From NCBI RefSeq assembly GCF_020382885.2, contig NC_058506.1, positions 16,594,318 to 16,658,317 on the forward strand: a stretch of DNA of 64,000 nucleotides, written 5' to 3'. This document shows, piece after piece, positions 34,505 to 46,890 of the stretch. This DNA is from Scatophagus argus (taxonomy: Eukaryota > Chordata > Actinopteri > Scatophagidae). Positions within the stretch are counted from its first letter, which is position 1. Every line of letters begins with the position of its first letter. The position numbers were made by a program, and so were the translations under genes. Below the pieces are notes generated by a model that saw only the letters and a program-made list of their open reading frames with translations, searched no databases and was not told where the DNA came from.

Positions 34505-35799
34505 TTATGAGGTATGTACATTTACACTACGTTTTGCTACGTGATGTGACACGTTGATTACATAATGTACTCCGTTTGTTTTCCTATGAGTGAACCTTCC
34601 TTTCGTTGGCTTGCAGATTTGATTTCCTTAACAGTCCCTTCTACACCAAACAGCCTTCACATGCAGGGTTGGTTTAATACTTTAACACACATGACAACAG
34701 CAGAAAGTTTAAGATGTTCTAGACCTTCCTATTTTATATAAATATATTATTTTATATATTTAATTTTGTCTTTTCACAAAAAGACAAAATTGGTGCGGTT
34801 GCCTTTAAAGTTGCCTTTAATAAAGGGTATAAAAATAACAAATGGCTTCCTAATGGTTAATCAGTAGTTAAATATTTTAATATAAATATTCATAGATTGA
34901 TAAACTTCAGTAAGAACATCTTTTAAGTTTGACAGGCTGTGAAAATACATTTGGCTGGTGTTATTCTTGAGTTTATCTTAAGTAAGTTCAGTTAGAGATC
35001 CAACAGCTACTGTTGCCATTAACAGCAATACTTATAACTTACAGTATAAAGCCATCAAGAACAAAACCTTAAAAAGTAGTGCAATATATTTAAGAAGTGA
35101 AAAAGTTGTATAATTAAATTATTCATGTTTCGGACCGTTGGTTGGGCAAAATAACACATTTCCAGATTTAACATTGGACACTGGAAATATACAAACACAT
35201 TTTTAAAACACTTATGCAATCAAGAAAATGACAAAGACAATTAAAACAATCCTTAGTCGCAGCCATAATACATTCCATTGTTATTATTATTGCACTTTTG
35301 TTTTTTTTCATTGCCTAATCAAGCTACATAGTAATACGTTAAGAAAAAAAAAGGAGTTCTCATAGAGGAGAAATACTTCACAGTAGTGGCAGTGGTGATG
35401 ATTCACTGATGATTCATCTGGTCCAGCTCACCATCACACAAGCCAACCACAACTCACCATGACTACTAATGCTGTATTAACCTACAAACCATTCACAGCA
35501 GCCAGATACTGTCCTAAAGGGTTAGACTAGATATGAATTTGCTGCGAGCCCAAGTCAATCTGATTACTGTCATATTCCATTTGCAGACTGCACTGGAAAA
35601 TAATCCGCTGGCTAGTCAAATGAGCATAACACACCCACAGATGGGCATCACAGGCAACACTGGGCCAAGTACCTGATGTAGCCTCAACTGTCTAACCTAC
35701 TTTGACTTCCATTTCTATTTTTAAATGTATTGCTTCCACTGTTTATCACTGTGATCTGTAACTGACTTTGGGACAAGGAGTAGAGCTGCATGCCACAGT

Positions 35800-35990
35800 T
35801 AGTGAATTAATCAAATCCTTGATAGAAAAAAAAACTGTTACCAACTATTTTGATAACTGATTAATTGTTTCGGACACTTTAAAAGCAACGTCTGCAGGTT
35901 CCAGCCTCTTATAAGTATTTGCTACTTTTCTTTGTTATTTATGATGATAAATGAAAAGTTTTTGGGTTTTGGACAAAAGAGTACACACAA
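35800..35990 (+). repeat. Old DNA-transposon-like interspersed repeat
   Basis: Contains AACTGATTAATTGTTTCGG, GTCTGCAGGTTCCAGCCTCT and TTTGGGTTTTGGACAAAAG in the order seen in a very common fish repeat. Heavily diverged. The open frame at 35932-36189 is a by-product. Confidence 0.45.
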
Positions 35991-36794
35991 TATAAAAAAG
36001 AACGAGGAGTTAAATGCCGAACATGCTGAAATGCTGAGAAAGGATAAGCTAAAAACTCTTTATCAACCACAAGGATTTCCATCTCTTTACAGCAAATATA
36101 ACAAACTCTGGACCACCATATACAGAGTCTCTCCAAATGCAACATCACGAGTCAATTACAGTGCAGGACCCAACAAGAAACAATATTAAAAAGAAGAAGA
36201 ATTTTACATTACCTGTAAGCGCACCTTACACAACACTCTGGGTACCAGTCAAAATGGACAAGTACACCCACTAGCTCTTCCGACAAGAAATGGCACAATC
36301 TGACAAAACTGAAGACGAGTTTATATGGACTGACACAAGTAAACGAATTTGCTGCTGTCATGCCAGAAAGGGTTTAACTGGATCTCGCAAAAGCTGTTTA
36401 CAGTATTCCTCTAAGAACTAGCGAGCAGGTCAAGCAGATAAACCATGCATGCTATCATCTCTTCAAAGATGATTTAATGAACTTAAAAGGGAAAGTTGTG
36501 CCAAAGTAATCACATCAGAGTGAAACTTGACACTTTTGTCTTCTTTTGTATAACATACGTTATTAAGCAAGCAGCATTCCAACACAAGTCCTTTAATTTA
36601 CAGCTCTGTTTTGGTCTCAACCAACTCTTCAGTGAAATAAATACCCTACTCTTTAGCAGCCAGGCACTAACTTTGTCTGTCTGCCGTGCGGTGACAGGCA
36701 GGTAGCATACAGGGGGGCTGTTCTTTACCAGTGGCCTGGTCCTGCAAAACCAGGCCAGGGGAGCTCTATAAGATGCTGACAGAACCTGACATAA

Positions 36795-36965
36795 TTTCAG
36801 TTCAATCTATTTATATCGCACCAAATCACAACAATAGTTATCTCAGGACACCTTCCAATCTGAGCAGATCTAGACCATATTCTTTAATCTAATGGAATAA
36901 AGAGAGGCCCAACATTCCTCCATGAGCAGAAACTCAGCATCAGCAGTGGGGAAAGACTGCTAAGT
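36795..36965 (+). repeat. Common teleost repeat relic
   Basis: TTCAGTTCAATCTATTTATA, then CACCAAATCACAACAATAGT, then GAGAGGCCCAACATTCC and AGCAGTGGGGAAAGACT match the order of a frequent fish interspersed repeat. Confidence 0.55.
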
Positions 36966-38599
36966 TCTTACGGCTAACATGATAGCAAAGCTGCACACTT
37001 TGACATACACTGGAGTGAGTCTGATCAATGGGCTTATCAGAGCGTATCAGTGGTACAGGCTCTCAGCTGCCTATACCAGTGAAGGAGAAGAGGTTGATTA
37101 GAGTGGTGAGAACCATACACTGAATCTGTAGTCCATTAAGCCAAAACAATGAGCTTAAAGATGTAAGATACTGAGCTGGAGAGTTAGGTGACAATTCTCT
37201 GAGGGTTGTTGACTGCAGCGCCTTTCACATCAAGCACACTGGCACCATGACCTATTTTTGGCATTAAATTTGGCTGTTAGCCGTGGAATTTCTAGACAGA
37301 GCCCACCAAGAGAACAGTAAGCAAGCTGTGCTGCTACCTGTTGGCTGCAGTCTGACGCAAGGATGCTCTAAAAGGTAAAAGCCATGTAGAAATGTGTGCT
37401 GGTTGATGGGTTTCAAGGACATGTCAAAATGTATCTTTAATCATTTACCTAAATATGGAGACTTCTTTTTTAAGAGGCAGATAGATAAATCCAAGTAAGA
37501 AAAATTATACAAAAAGTAAGTCAGTAAAAGTTAGTCACACTGAAGTTATCATGTTAAAATACACCACAGCTCTTAAATTATTCGTATGTTCAAAATCCAA
37601 TGTATTAGTTGTCATATACAAACCAAAGCTACTTGGATGTTCTGATTGAGACTACTTACGTAATCAAGTCGGCAAAAGTTAGTCAGACCGATGCCAGCAC
37701 TGCCCTAATGTCAGTGAGCAACTTGGGTTTAATCAGTCTGGGATCTGGTTGTGACGTAAGACGGTTTAAAGTGTCATCACAGTGGCTGAAGTCAAGCAGC
37801 ATTCTCCTGCTTGTTTCTGGATTATGTTTTGTCTGCTTCTAAATTCAAGCCAAAACTGACTTCTAATTTTTGACTTCAATTTGCATAGTGCTTTCAAGCG
37901 TTACACAATTTATCAGCCCTACTGGGATGTCCTGGTGGAGACTGTGTTTATACAGATCATCACTGTTTATGTAATCTGACTCTCCAAGCTCAATCAGATG
38001 TTCTTTTAGTCCTTTGCAGTCGGTTCAACGTTTTGACCTTTGTTAGAAGTCACTTTGAAAACATTAAGTTGTTGCACTGTACAGCTGAAATCCAAACGAA
38101 TGTTTCGCGTGACATCTGATTGCGTGAATGAGATTGTCCTCTGATGGCAGATAAGCAGTAAAATGAAGTGAAACACCTCTGCTCAACTGGCTGACACATC
38201 ACAAAGTACCACTTTAAGATGTCATATTCCAAGTATCCAACCAAACTGTGACAAACAATTAAATAACCAAAAGGCCACATAGGAAACATACATTTTGAAT
38301 GTATCTGGTACATTACTGTGATCCCTTTGCTCAATTTTGCTCCATCAGTGGGTCATATTGAACGGTTCTTCTTTTCCAGTTCAATCTATAAACTATTAAC
38401 GTGTGTGCAGTCGCCAGCTCACATCTGTGCTGACCCTAAAACAACAGTGTGACAAATGCCTTCCCAGCAGGGGTGATGTGTGTTAAATCAGGCCAGTGTG
38501 ACAGCCCTGAGGCAGTTGCAGCCTGCATAGTCTGGAGGCCCCGCCAGCCCACTGTGGACTAGCATCCTCTTGCAACATCACTGCAGCATCCCCTCAGAA

Positions 38600-39530
38600 C
38601 ATGTCCAGTAACGTATGGTGTGACCTGTCAAGCAGAAAAACGCACATACCGCCGTACAGACGTGCGTAATTATGCGCAGAAGCCAATGCTGCATTTGGTT
38701 TTACACCAGGCGAAGGCATCAACAGCTAGAAGCTCCACTGCACAACAAGTACAGGCTACCAAAAAGCCTACCAGCCGCAGAAATCCTCACACGGATGGTG
38801 CTCGGTGCAGCGTGAGCATCCGTCGTGAGCAGTGTAAGATGGCCCTGCACGTCGATGGTTGGAAAAAAAAAAAAAAATCACCAAGCGGCATAAGATCCAT
38901 CCTCGTCATCTTCGAGGGGCTTGCTAATGTAGGCCAAGCTCTGCCACTTCCGACATGCGGGCTGAGACGCTGCTACACGCTCAAATCAGACAAGATCGCC
39001 CGTTTATACGTTACCGCACAGTGTGATTTCATGCACGGCTGCAACGGCACCTTTACGAAACAAAAGCGAGCCCGATATGTAACCTCGCGTCGCTGCTGAG
39101 ATGATCAGTCTGACAGAAAACCAACAGGCCCGCTAGTCCCGTTAACTCCCACTTCAGGCGATGTTAAAGCAAACAGCAGCGGTATTTCCGAGCAGCTTTC
39201 GCTGCCTTACCTCGCAATCATCGTGTGTGGACTCCTAATTTGTGTGAAACCGTGTCCATGACATGTTCCTCTTTCGGGGGGTAAAAGGGGGGGGAGAAAA
39301 AAATCGCCACCTCCGCTATGATCTCAGCATCAGCAGCACCCCGTACAATGAAGCAGTGATGGCTGGTGGTGATGATGATGCTGGGAGCCCCGCCCTCCAT
39401 GCAGCCAAAATGAGCTCACTGGTTTCCAGCTCAGCCGGCTCCATTGCCGTCGCAGTCCACCAGCACTCGCCGTGTTCACACCCTTCATTCAGCTGTCCGT
39501 AACGCTTCTGTAAAACAAGTTCCGCACATG
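38600..39530 (-). promoter_or_regulatory. jakmip2: CpG-rich segment, likely jakmip2 promoter and non-coding exon 1
   Basis: GC and CpG content rise sharply here (GCGTGAG, CGTCGTG, GGGGGGAG tracts) compared with the AT-rich flanks. On the minus strand GATGATTGCGAG/GTAAGG offers a donor with the exon end at 39211, which would splice across about 7.8 kb to the ATG exon (31206). The ATG exon's own acceptor is not certain (TTTTGTCTGAG near 31317 is a candidate). Inferred from composition and position. Confidence 0.45.
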
Positions 39531-41040
39531 TTGAATGGAAAACTTTTTACCTTCCTCGTTCAGGAATAATACAGATTAGTGCGCAACAATTAGTTAGAAT
39601 TCCATCCAATATAATAAGCTTAGTCCCCTGATGTAGCTGTCGTTTTTGCCATTATATTGTTTCAATATTTAATTTTATTAAAGAATAGCCTAATTATAGT
39701 TTTTGCCTTGTGATATTCTAACTATACTCAAATTTTAACAACTAAAATCGCGTTTTCTTAAGTGCTGATGGGCCCATTCGTCCAACTGGCTGAAGTAATT
39801 CACTGTCAACAAAAGGGGGCATTGGAAGTAAGTCAACGCCCCATCATTAAGCTTGTTTGACTGCACTCCATCAGCAGGATGCTCATCTCCAAGTGGACAG
39901 GGGTCTCCTGCTATGCAATGTTGTATGGCTTGGACTGAATGGTGCAGGCCATCTGTTCAATTTACATTGGAATTATCATATAATTCCCAACAAGCTTTGT
40001 CAATACTGTACTTGCACTATGCCAACAAAGCGAATGTGGAAACATGTGAACACCGATGGATTCTCACTGTAACCTTATGAAAATGACAAACTGATTTCTG
40101 ATACTGAGGTAGGATTTTAGCAGCTAAAGATTTGCACTGTTTAGGAAAGTCTTTTTAATCTCCAGAGCCTACAGGTTTAATGAATATCTTTCAAGTCAAC
40201 AGCAAAAATGCAAGCATTGTAACATGTTCTCAAAAAAGGTTCATTTGTATGGAAATGAACGTGACACGTTGGTCCAAAAATGTTGATTTGAATAAATCGA
40301 ATTAATTTATACCATATGTTTCAAATAGACATACAGAGAAGTAGCACCACCTAACGGTCGGTTGGAGAACTACGATTACCAGACGCGTTCAGGGGCTTAA
40401 CTTTGATTTCTCTCTCATAATCTAATAAACACGTAGATTATTCAGATGGTTGGCCCGTCTATACTCACAGATGCTTGGATTTTCCTCGCACTCATCTCGG
40501 ACTTAACGTTTCTAGATAAAAATTTTCAAGGTGATTCTAATCTGAAACACATCAGAGGTGTAGCCTGATTCAAGGTCCAAGTAAGACAGCGCATCACACT
40601 TAAAGTTTCATAAACCAGACTTGGTGGCTCCGTCACAAACTGTAAATGCTTTGGGTGGTGTATTGGATGAGATTCACACCTTCACTAGATCTTATGTACC
40701 TACAGCTGGAAATGATGAGGCGCACATCCTGGTCAAAAAAGTTTTCCTGTTGATTCTAAAGACTGGAAAAGAAATCTTCGGATGAGAAGTGTTTTTCTTT
40801 TCTAGCTGTTTTGAATTGCAGATGTTTTGTGCTGCTGTGCGTCTTGCAGCTGCCACTCATGTTTAAAATTAACATGTGACCTCCCATGTGCCTGTTTGTA
40901 GGCCTACACAGACAAAGACATGAAGAAACAATTGTGTATCCATCACCGAGAAGTTCCTAACACCACCAGGCATTACTGCTTTGCTTCGGTTCCCCCTTAA
41001 TTAAGGCAGAATAGACAATTTGTACCGCCTCATATGCGCG
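39531..41040. other. Intergenic spacer between the divergent jakmip2 and SLC6 genes
   Basis: AT-rich with no recognised exon. Two overlapping open frames near 39853-40080 have no recognisable family. Confidence 0.5.
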
Positions 41041-41283
41041 GATTCCGAGCTCCTGTCATGGAAACCCCACCCCCGGGACGGATCCTCCCCTCCTCCAGCA
41101 CATAGAAGCTATTTATCTGCAAACTTTAACAGCCGCTGTCTCAGTCATCAACATTCACAGTGACGGGATAATCAGAGCTGCGATCACATCTACTCAGTCC
41201 CCAACACATTTTCAGCTTCACATTTTTGTGCGGTCTGTGACTGAAGACAGTTTGTGACTTGACAGTGAATTGACAGGGGGAAG
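41041..41283 (+). promoter_or_regulatory. Probable SLC6 promoter and 5' UTR
   Basis: GC-rich CCCCACCCCCGGGACGG (an SP-factor-like box) is followed by a TATA-like CTATTTATC near 41109-41117, then about 160 nt of leader before the ATG at 41284. No intron is needed between them. Inferred. Confidence 0.4.
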
Positions 41284-44200
41284 ATGGCAACGAACATAAA
41301 GAGTGGCACCTGTACAGCTCCTGCGTCTAACGGATGCTCAGAGAAGCCAAAAGAGGGAGAGGGACGGGGGTATTGGGGGACCAAAGCCGAGTTCATCCTC
41401 ACTGTCATGGGGGCGATCATCGGACCTGGGAATGTTTGGAGGTTCCCCTACCTGTGCTACAAAAACGGCGGAGGTGAATGATTTTACACTGCAACTGTTG
41501 TTCTTGTTCGTGTTTCAGAGAATACGCATTAAGAGGTGAGGATCCTCCCTTTTTTGCAGGTGTGTTCTTCATCCCGTATATCTTGTTCATGTGTACATGC
41601 GGAGTCCCCCTATTCTTCCTTGAGACTGCATTGGGACAATACACCAGCCAGGGGGGCATCACGTGCTGGAAGAAGATTTGTCCGCTTTTCCAAGGTAAAA
41701 ATGTCCCTATTTTCCCTTTAGTCACATTCAAATCTATGATGACGCGCGTAATTGCGCAATTGTTTGTGTTTTGATTTGAAGCAAAGCAGTTAATCTTTGT
41801 CTTCTTTGTAATCATACAATGTTCCTCAGTGCAATAACAATATTATCTCTTCGTTACGCTCACTTGTACATGTACTTTCCTTTTTTTTTTTCAGGCATGG
41901 GCTATGCCAGCCACTTAATCATCGCTTTCAGTGCCACCTCCTACATTATCATAATTGCATGGGCGTTTTTTTACCTGTTCTCATCCTTTAGTGCAGATTT
42001 GCCTTGGGCCACATGTGGACACTACTGGAACACAGGTAGGTTGTCCTACACCTTTTGTCAGGGCTTTGGGAATCTGCAAGAGTAAAGTGTAAAATGTGTT
42101 TATAAAATTACCCAAATTTGGCATGCAGAGCTTCTTTTAAGATTAGAAAAAGTAGGATGTAGGTTAGGCCACAGATTGGATCATGAATTTCACTGCAAAA
42201 TAATAAGAGGGAAACAATGACCAAGAGAAAACTAAACCTACAGAAGTAATTCTTTCAGTTTCCCAGTTTATAACACTGTTCTTAACTAAATTCACATCTT
42301 CTTTCTTTAATTCAGTTTACCTTAGAAAATATTATTGTCCTCAGACATGTACAGAATCCACAAAATGCACAATGATAGCTGCAGATACTTTGCATATTTT
42401 TGTCCTTGAGGGTTGTAATCTGGCATGCTTTAGGTGCACCTTATAATTTAACAATAAACATTTTTACGTTGCCAGCTTTTTTTTTTATTTTCTTACGCTA
42501 GACTCATGCTTGGACCTCAACCATCCAAATCTGAGCCTCGCCATGACATCCAGACTGAACGCTACTCTTCCTGTTGCAGAGTTCTGGCAGTAAGCATGTA
42601 GTCAAATCACACAAGCTTAATTAAGTGCTAATTTCTCTTTCAATCCCTTTCTCTTTCTTTCACTGCCATCCCTGTCAGTCCAGATCCTCCGTTGGTCCCT
42701 TTCACTCAGTCCACCTCTGATTTTCTCCCCTCCATTTCTCTCACTCGGCCTCCCTGTCACTTTCTCTCCCTTTCACCTGTCATTCATTTTTGCTCTCCCT
42801 TTCACCCTCTCACCCCAATATTGCTCCCCTCCTCCATCCAGACGCCGGGTTTTAAAAGTCTCTGGTGGTATCGAGGAGGTGGGCAGCTTGAGATGGGAAC
42901 TGGTCTTTTGTCTCGTCTTGACATGGATCATCTGCTACTTTTGTGTTTGGAAGGGCATCAAGTCAACAGGAAAGGTTTGCTGCTCAGACTCTTAACTATT
43001 TTAATAAATGTTTCACACAATTTCTCCCCAAAATGTTGGTCCAAAAGAAGTTTTCATGAGTCAAGGATTTGCTACTAAGCTTTTCATTAATCTTACTGCC
43101 AAAAACACTTAGTATAAAGTCTGACAAAATCCGGAGAAGCCAGTATGACGCTGCGGATGAAGGGGTAGTACATAGTCTTCAGTTAGAACAGTGCAGTCCA
43201 AATCCTGTGACAAGCTGTTTTTGCCAACCATATTCCTGGGATCAGTAGCCCATTACAGACTGGACCATATGAGCAAGTTTTAACCACAGTTACCAACCGG
43301 CCCAGTCCATCTGGTGCCTAAGCAATGAATCAATTGATAAAAAAAAAATCAGCAGATCAATAATGAAAAGAATCATGAGTTGTAGCCCAAACCCCAGTAC
43401 AGTTAGCCCTAAACCCAAGATGCTGCAGATCTATTGTGCTACAGAGTGGTGACAGCTGACTCTCGCTTTCTGTGTTTCCTCCTTTCCTTCAGGCAGCGTA
43501 CATCACAGCCACCTTCCCCTTCATTATGCTGCTGATTTTGTTAATACGTGGTGTTACCCTACCGGGAGCACTGGATGGCATCATTTACTACCTCTACCCT
43601 GATATCTCTCGCCTTTCAGATCCCCAGGTGAGAACACACAAAAAGTCTTTGGGGCCATGCAGTTTCATTGTTTCCTCTACAGCATCGTGCATATAGACAC
43701 ATGTATTTTCATAACATTTTCAGGTGTGGATGGATGCTGGGACTCAGATCTTCTTCTCCTATGCAATTGGCCTTGGTTTCCTAACCTCTCTTGGGAGTTA
43801 CAACACTTACAACAATGACTGTTACAGGTAGGTGCAGGGCTGATTGGTCAGAACTATCCTACTGGAAGTGAAAAGTGACTACATCTTAACATTTACGCTT
43901 AATATGTAAGTGTTTCTTGTGTTTCATATAATGTCCCTGCAGACTTGTTTGTTTGCACTTGAGTGTGGCCTCTTTTCCATCATGCTGCAAAGTCAAGAAT
44001 TTCTGCAGAAAGAAACAAAACATTTGACAACCAAGTATAATGAGTTCATGGTCCTTTAACTACCATTAGATAATAAAACGAGAAACCACTTCTGCTTTGT
44101 CACACCTCGACTGCTTCTTTCATTTTTCTTTCAGGGACTGTTTCTACCTGTGTTTGCTGAACAGTGCTACCAGCATTGTGGCAGGCTTTGCCATTTTCTC

Positions 44201-45003
44201 TATTTTGGGATTCATGACTTATGAACAAGGAGTGGATATTTCTGAAGTAGCTGAATCAGGCAAGTACTCAATCAGATAAGACCAGCTTCATGCTGAGCAT
44301 TAAAGTGACAAACTGTTTTAATGCTTTATTTGGGGGGAGCTTGTAGTATAGATAGCCAGACAACATAAACTGAATAGGTAGTCCAAATTCTCCCTGTGTG
44401 AAAATTCTGGCAAATCATGTGATAATTCTTTATCCCAATCCTCTTATCCTTCTGATCTAATATCCTTCTAGGCAGACTTAATATTTTCTTCTCTCATCTG
44501 TATGTGAGTTTAGGTGAGCATGATTACTGTGAACCAGCAGTAATCGTGTAGTACTTTGTGCCGACTTCTTTGCCAAACCGTCAGAATTATAAGTGCATCC
44601 ACAGGTCTTAGTGGCTGCTACACACATTTCTCACCCTACCTGTAGACATTTGCAGCTGAGCCGCACTGCAGACCATAAGTCAAAGATCAACCGTCGCTGA
44701 TTCACATTTCAAATAAACAAACAAAAATCTTTTTGTTTAATGAAGCTCAGTCACATCCTGAACTCCCCATCCACTTCCCAAGCTGAAAATATCTGAAAAA
44801 CCGAAATATCTCAACAACGACAGGATGAATTGTCATGACATTTGGTACATTCATGTCTCCCTCACGATGAGCTGTAATCACTTTGGATGAACTCGACTGG
44901 TTACTTTAGTTATAGTTTGCGATTTTTTTCTGCCACTACAGCCCTGATGTTGCTGCAACTCCATACATTCCCAGATTCCCAGTTACCAGTATATGCAAAT
45001 TGA

Positions 45004-45040
<37 letters not shown>

Positions 45041-46847
45041 GTCCAGGGTTGGCATTCATTGTCTACCCACGAGCTGTAGCCATGATGCCCATGCCACAGC
45101 TGTGGTCAGTGTGTTTCTTCATCATGATCATTCTGCTTGGATTGGACAGTCAGGTACTAGCAACAATGAGAGAATGAATGAATGAATGAATGAATGAATG
45201 AAGATCTGACTCTCTTTCGTCCCACTGGTTCTTTCCAGTTTGTAGGTCTGGAGTGTCTGATGACATCACTGGTTGATCTGTTCCCGACTTACCTGCGCCA
45301 AGGCTACAGACGTGAGCTGGTCCTGCTGGCTATCTGCAGTGTCTGCTGTTTGCTGGGACTCTCCCTGGTCACCGAGGTTTGTACAGTACACTCAGAGCCA
45401 GACAGCGAGGAAAACGTCTCCTTAGCGTGGTCTAACATATTATTTATGTGACATTTATGTAAACACTGACGAAATATTACAGAAAGCAAAGCAGAGCCAC
45501 TGAAGCAAACTAAAATCTGATGAAGTAGGACAATCCAAGCAACACTTACATGTTAAATGTAGTTTGCTGGAAAAAACAAAACAAAAAAAGTGTGCTTTTA
45601 CAGGACGGTAAGCATGAATCTAATGTTCTGTAGCTCCAGTGTAATAAAGCATAATTCAATATATTTTACTGCCTTGTCATTGTGTTTCATCAGACAGACA
45701 TACATATTTGTGGGCCATACACACTGTTTAGTGTTCTTACAGTGTGAGAGACTCCTGTAGTTCCTGCACACTGGTTTAGTCAGCCTGCCTCTGTTGCTCC
45801 ACAGGGCTTCCAGGAAAGCCTGCCAAATCCTGCAGTATCAGGTGTTAAACAATGCGAACATGAGTGCCGCTGCTTGTCAGAAAAAAAAGTTGTAGTTTTC
45901 CTGGTTTTCTTTTTTTTTTTAAATGAAAGGATATGTGTCACTTTGCTGTGTCCCTTGCACTGCTCCTTCAATTTCAATATGAATAAAATATTGTCATCAT
46001 TTTTGTTTTTACATTCACAATTGTTTTAAATAAGATATTCAACCACACAACACTGCAGAGGGGATCTGCCTTTAATAATAATGCGAAGAATATCCATGGG
46101 GAAACCTTTTGATAATGTGTTAAGCGTTTTTTTTTTAACTTTGAAAGACCCTGGCCAATGCTGTACAATCAGTCTTGGAACAAAATGTATTGGGGAAAAA
46201 AAACAGTTACAGTTAGCTACTATTAGTCCTTATTATCATGGTTTATATCCACTTCAATATTCATAGGGAGGGATGTACCTGCTCCAGCTGTTGGACCATC
46301 ACGTCTGCAGCGGCACCACCTTACTCCTCCTCTCCCTTTTCCAGTCTGTCAGCATTTCCTGGGTGTACGGTAAGTGTTCAACAACATAACCCACTATGAA
46401 TAGATCCTGTACACAAAAGAGACAAAACTTTTAGTCAGAATACGAGAAGCCTGGATTAGACTGGATTCCAACGAGGCAAAAACTACTGTATGCACATTTG
46501 ATATGCTGATATTTTAATCTCAAAGATGAGATTGAACTTTAGTCTTTCCTTTCCCAAAAGGTGCTGATCGTTTCTACAGCAACATCGCAGATATGATTGG
46601 TTATCACCCAAACCCATTCATGAAGTACTGCTGGACTTACATAACTCCCCTCATCTGTTTTGTAAGGGCTCATTCCTTTCAGTCGTTCTCATGGGGTTGA
46701 TTTGTTTCTTCCACGTGTGTTGCTGTCTTCCTCATGTCTGCTTTCATTTTGTTTTATGATAAATGTACATTCATAAGTGAACAGGAGACCCACATAAGTG
46801 AGAGTCGTGTGCAGATTAATCACAGGTGCTCATGCACTCAGATGTGA

Positions 46848-46890
<43 letters not shown>

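Noticed and set aside
35932..36189. 85-codon frame
   Set aside because: Begins inside an old interspersed repeat and has no domain signature.
38620..39099. 159-codon plus-strand open frame
   Set aside because: It lies in the CpG-rich, stop-poor promoter region, has a long poly-Lys run from an A tract and matches no family I know. Probably chance.
39853..40080. Two overlapping 71-75 codon frames
   Set aside because: No motif or family recognised and no splice context. Possibly transposon debris, but I cannot support a class.
45000..45185. Open frame starting in a GT repeat
   Set aside because: Wrong-frame shadow of SLC6 exon 9.
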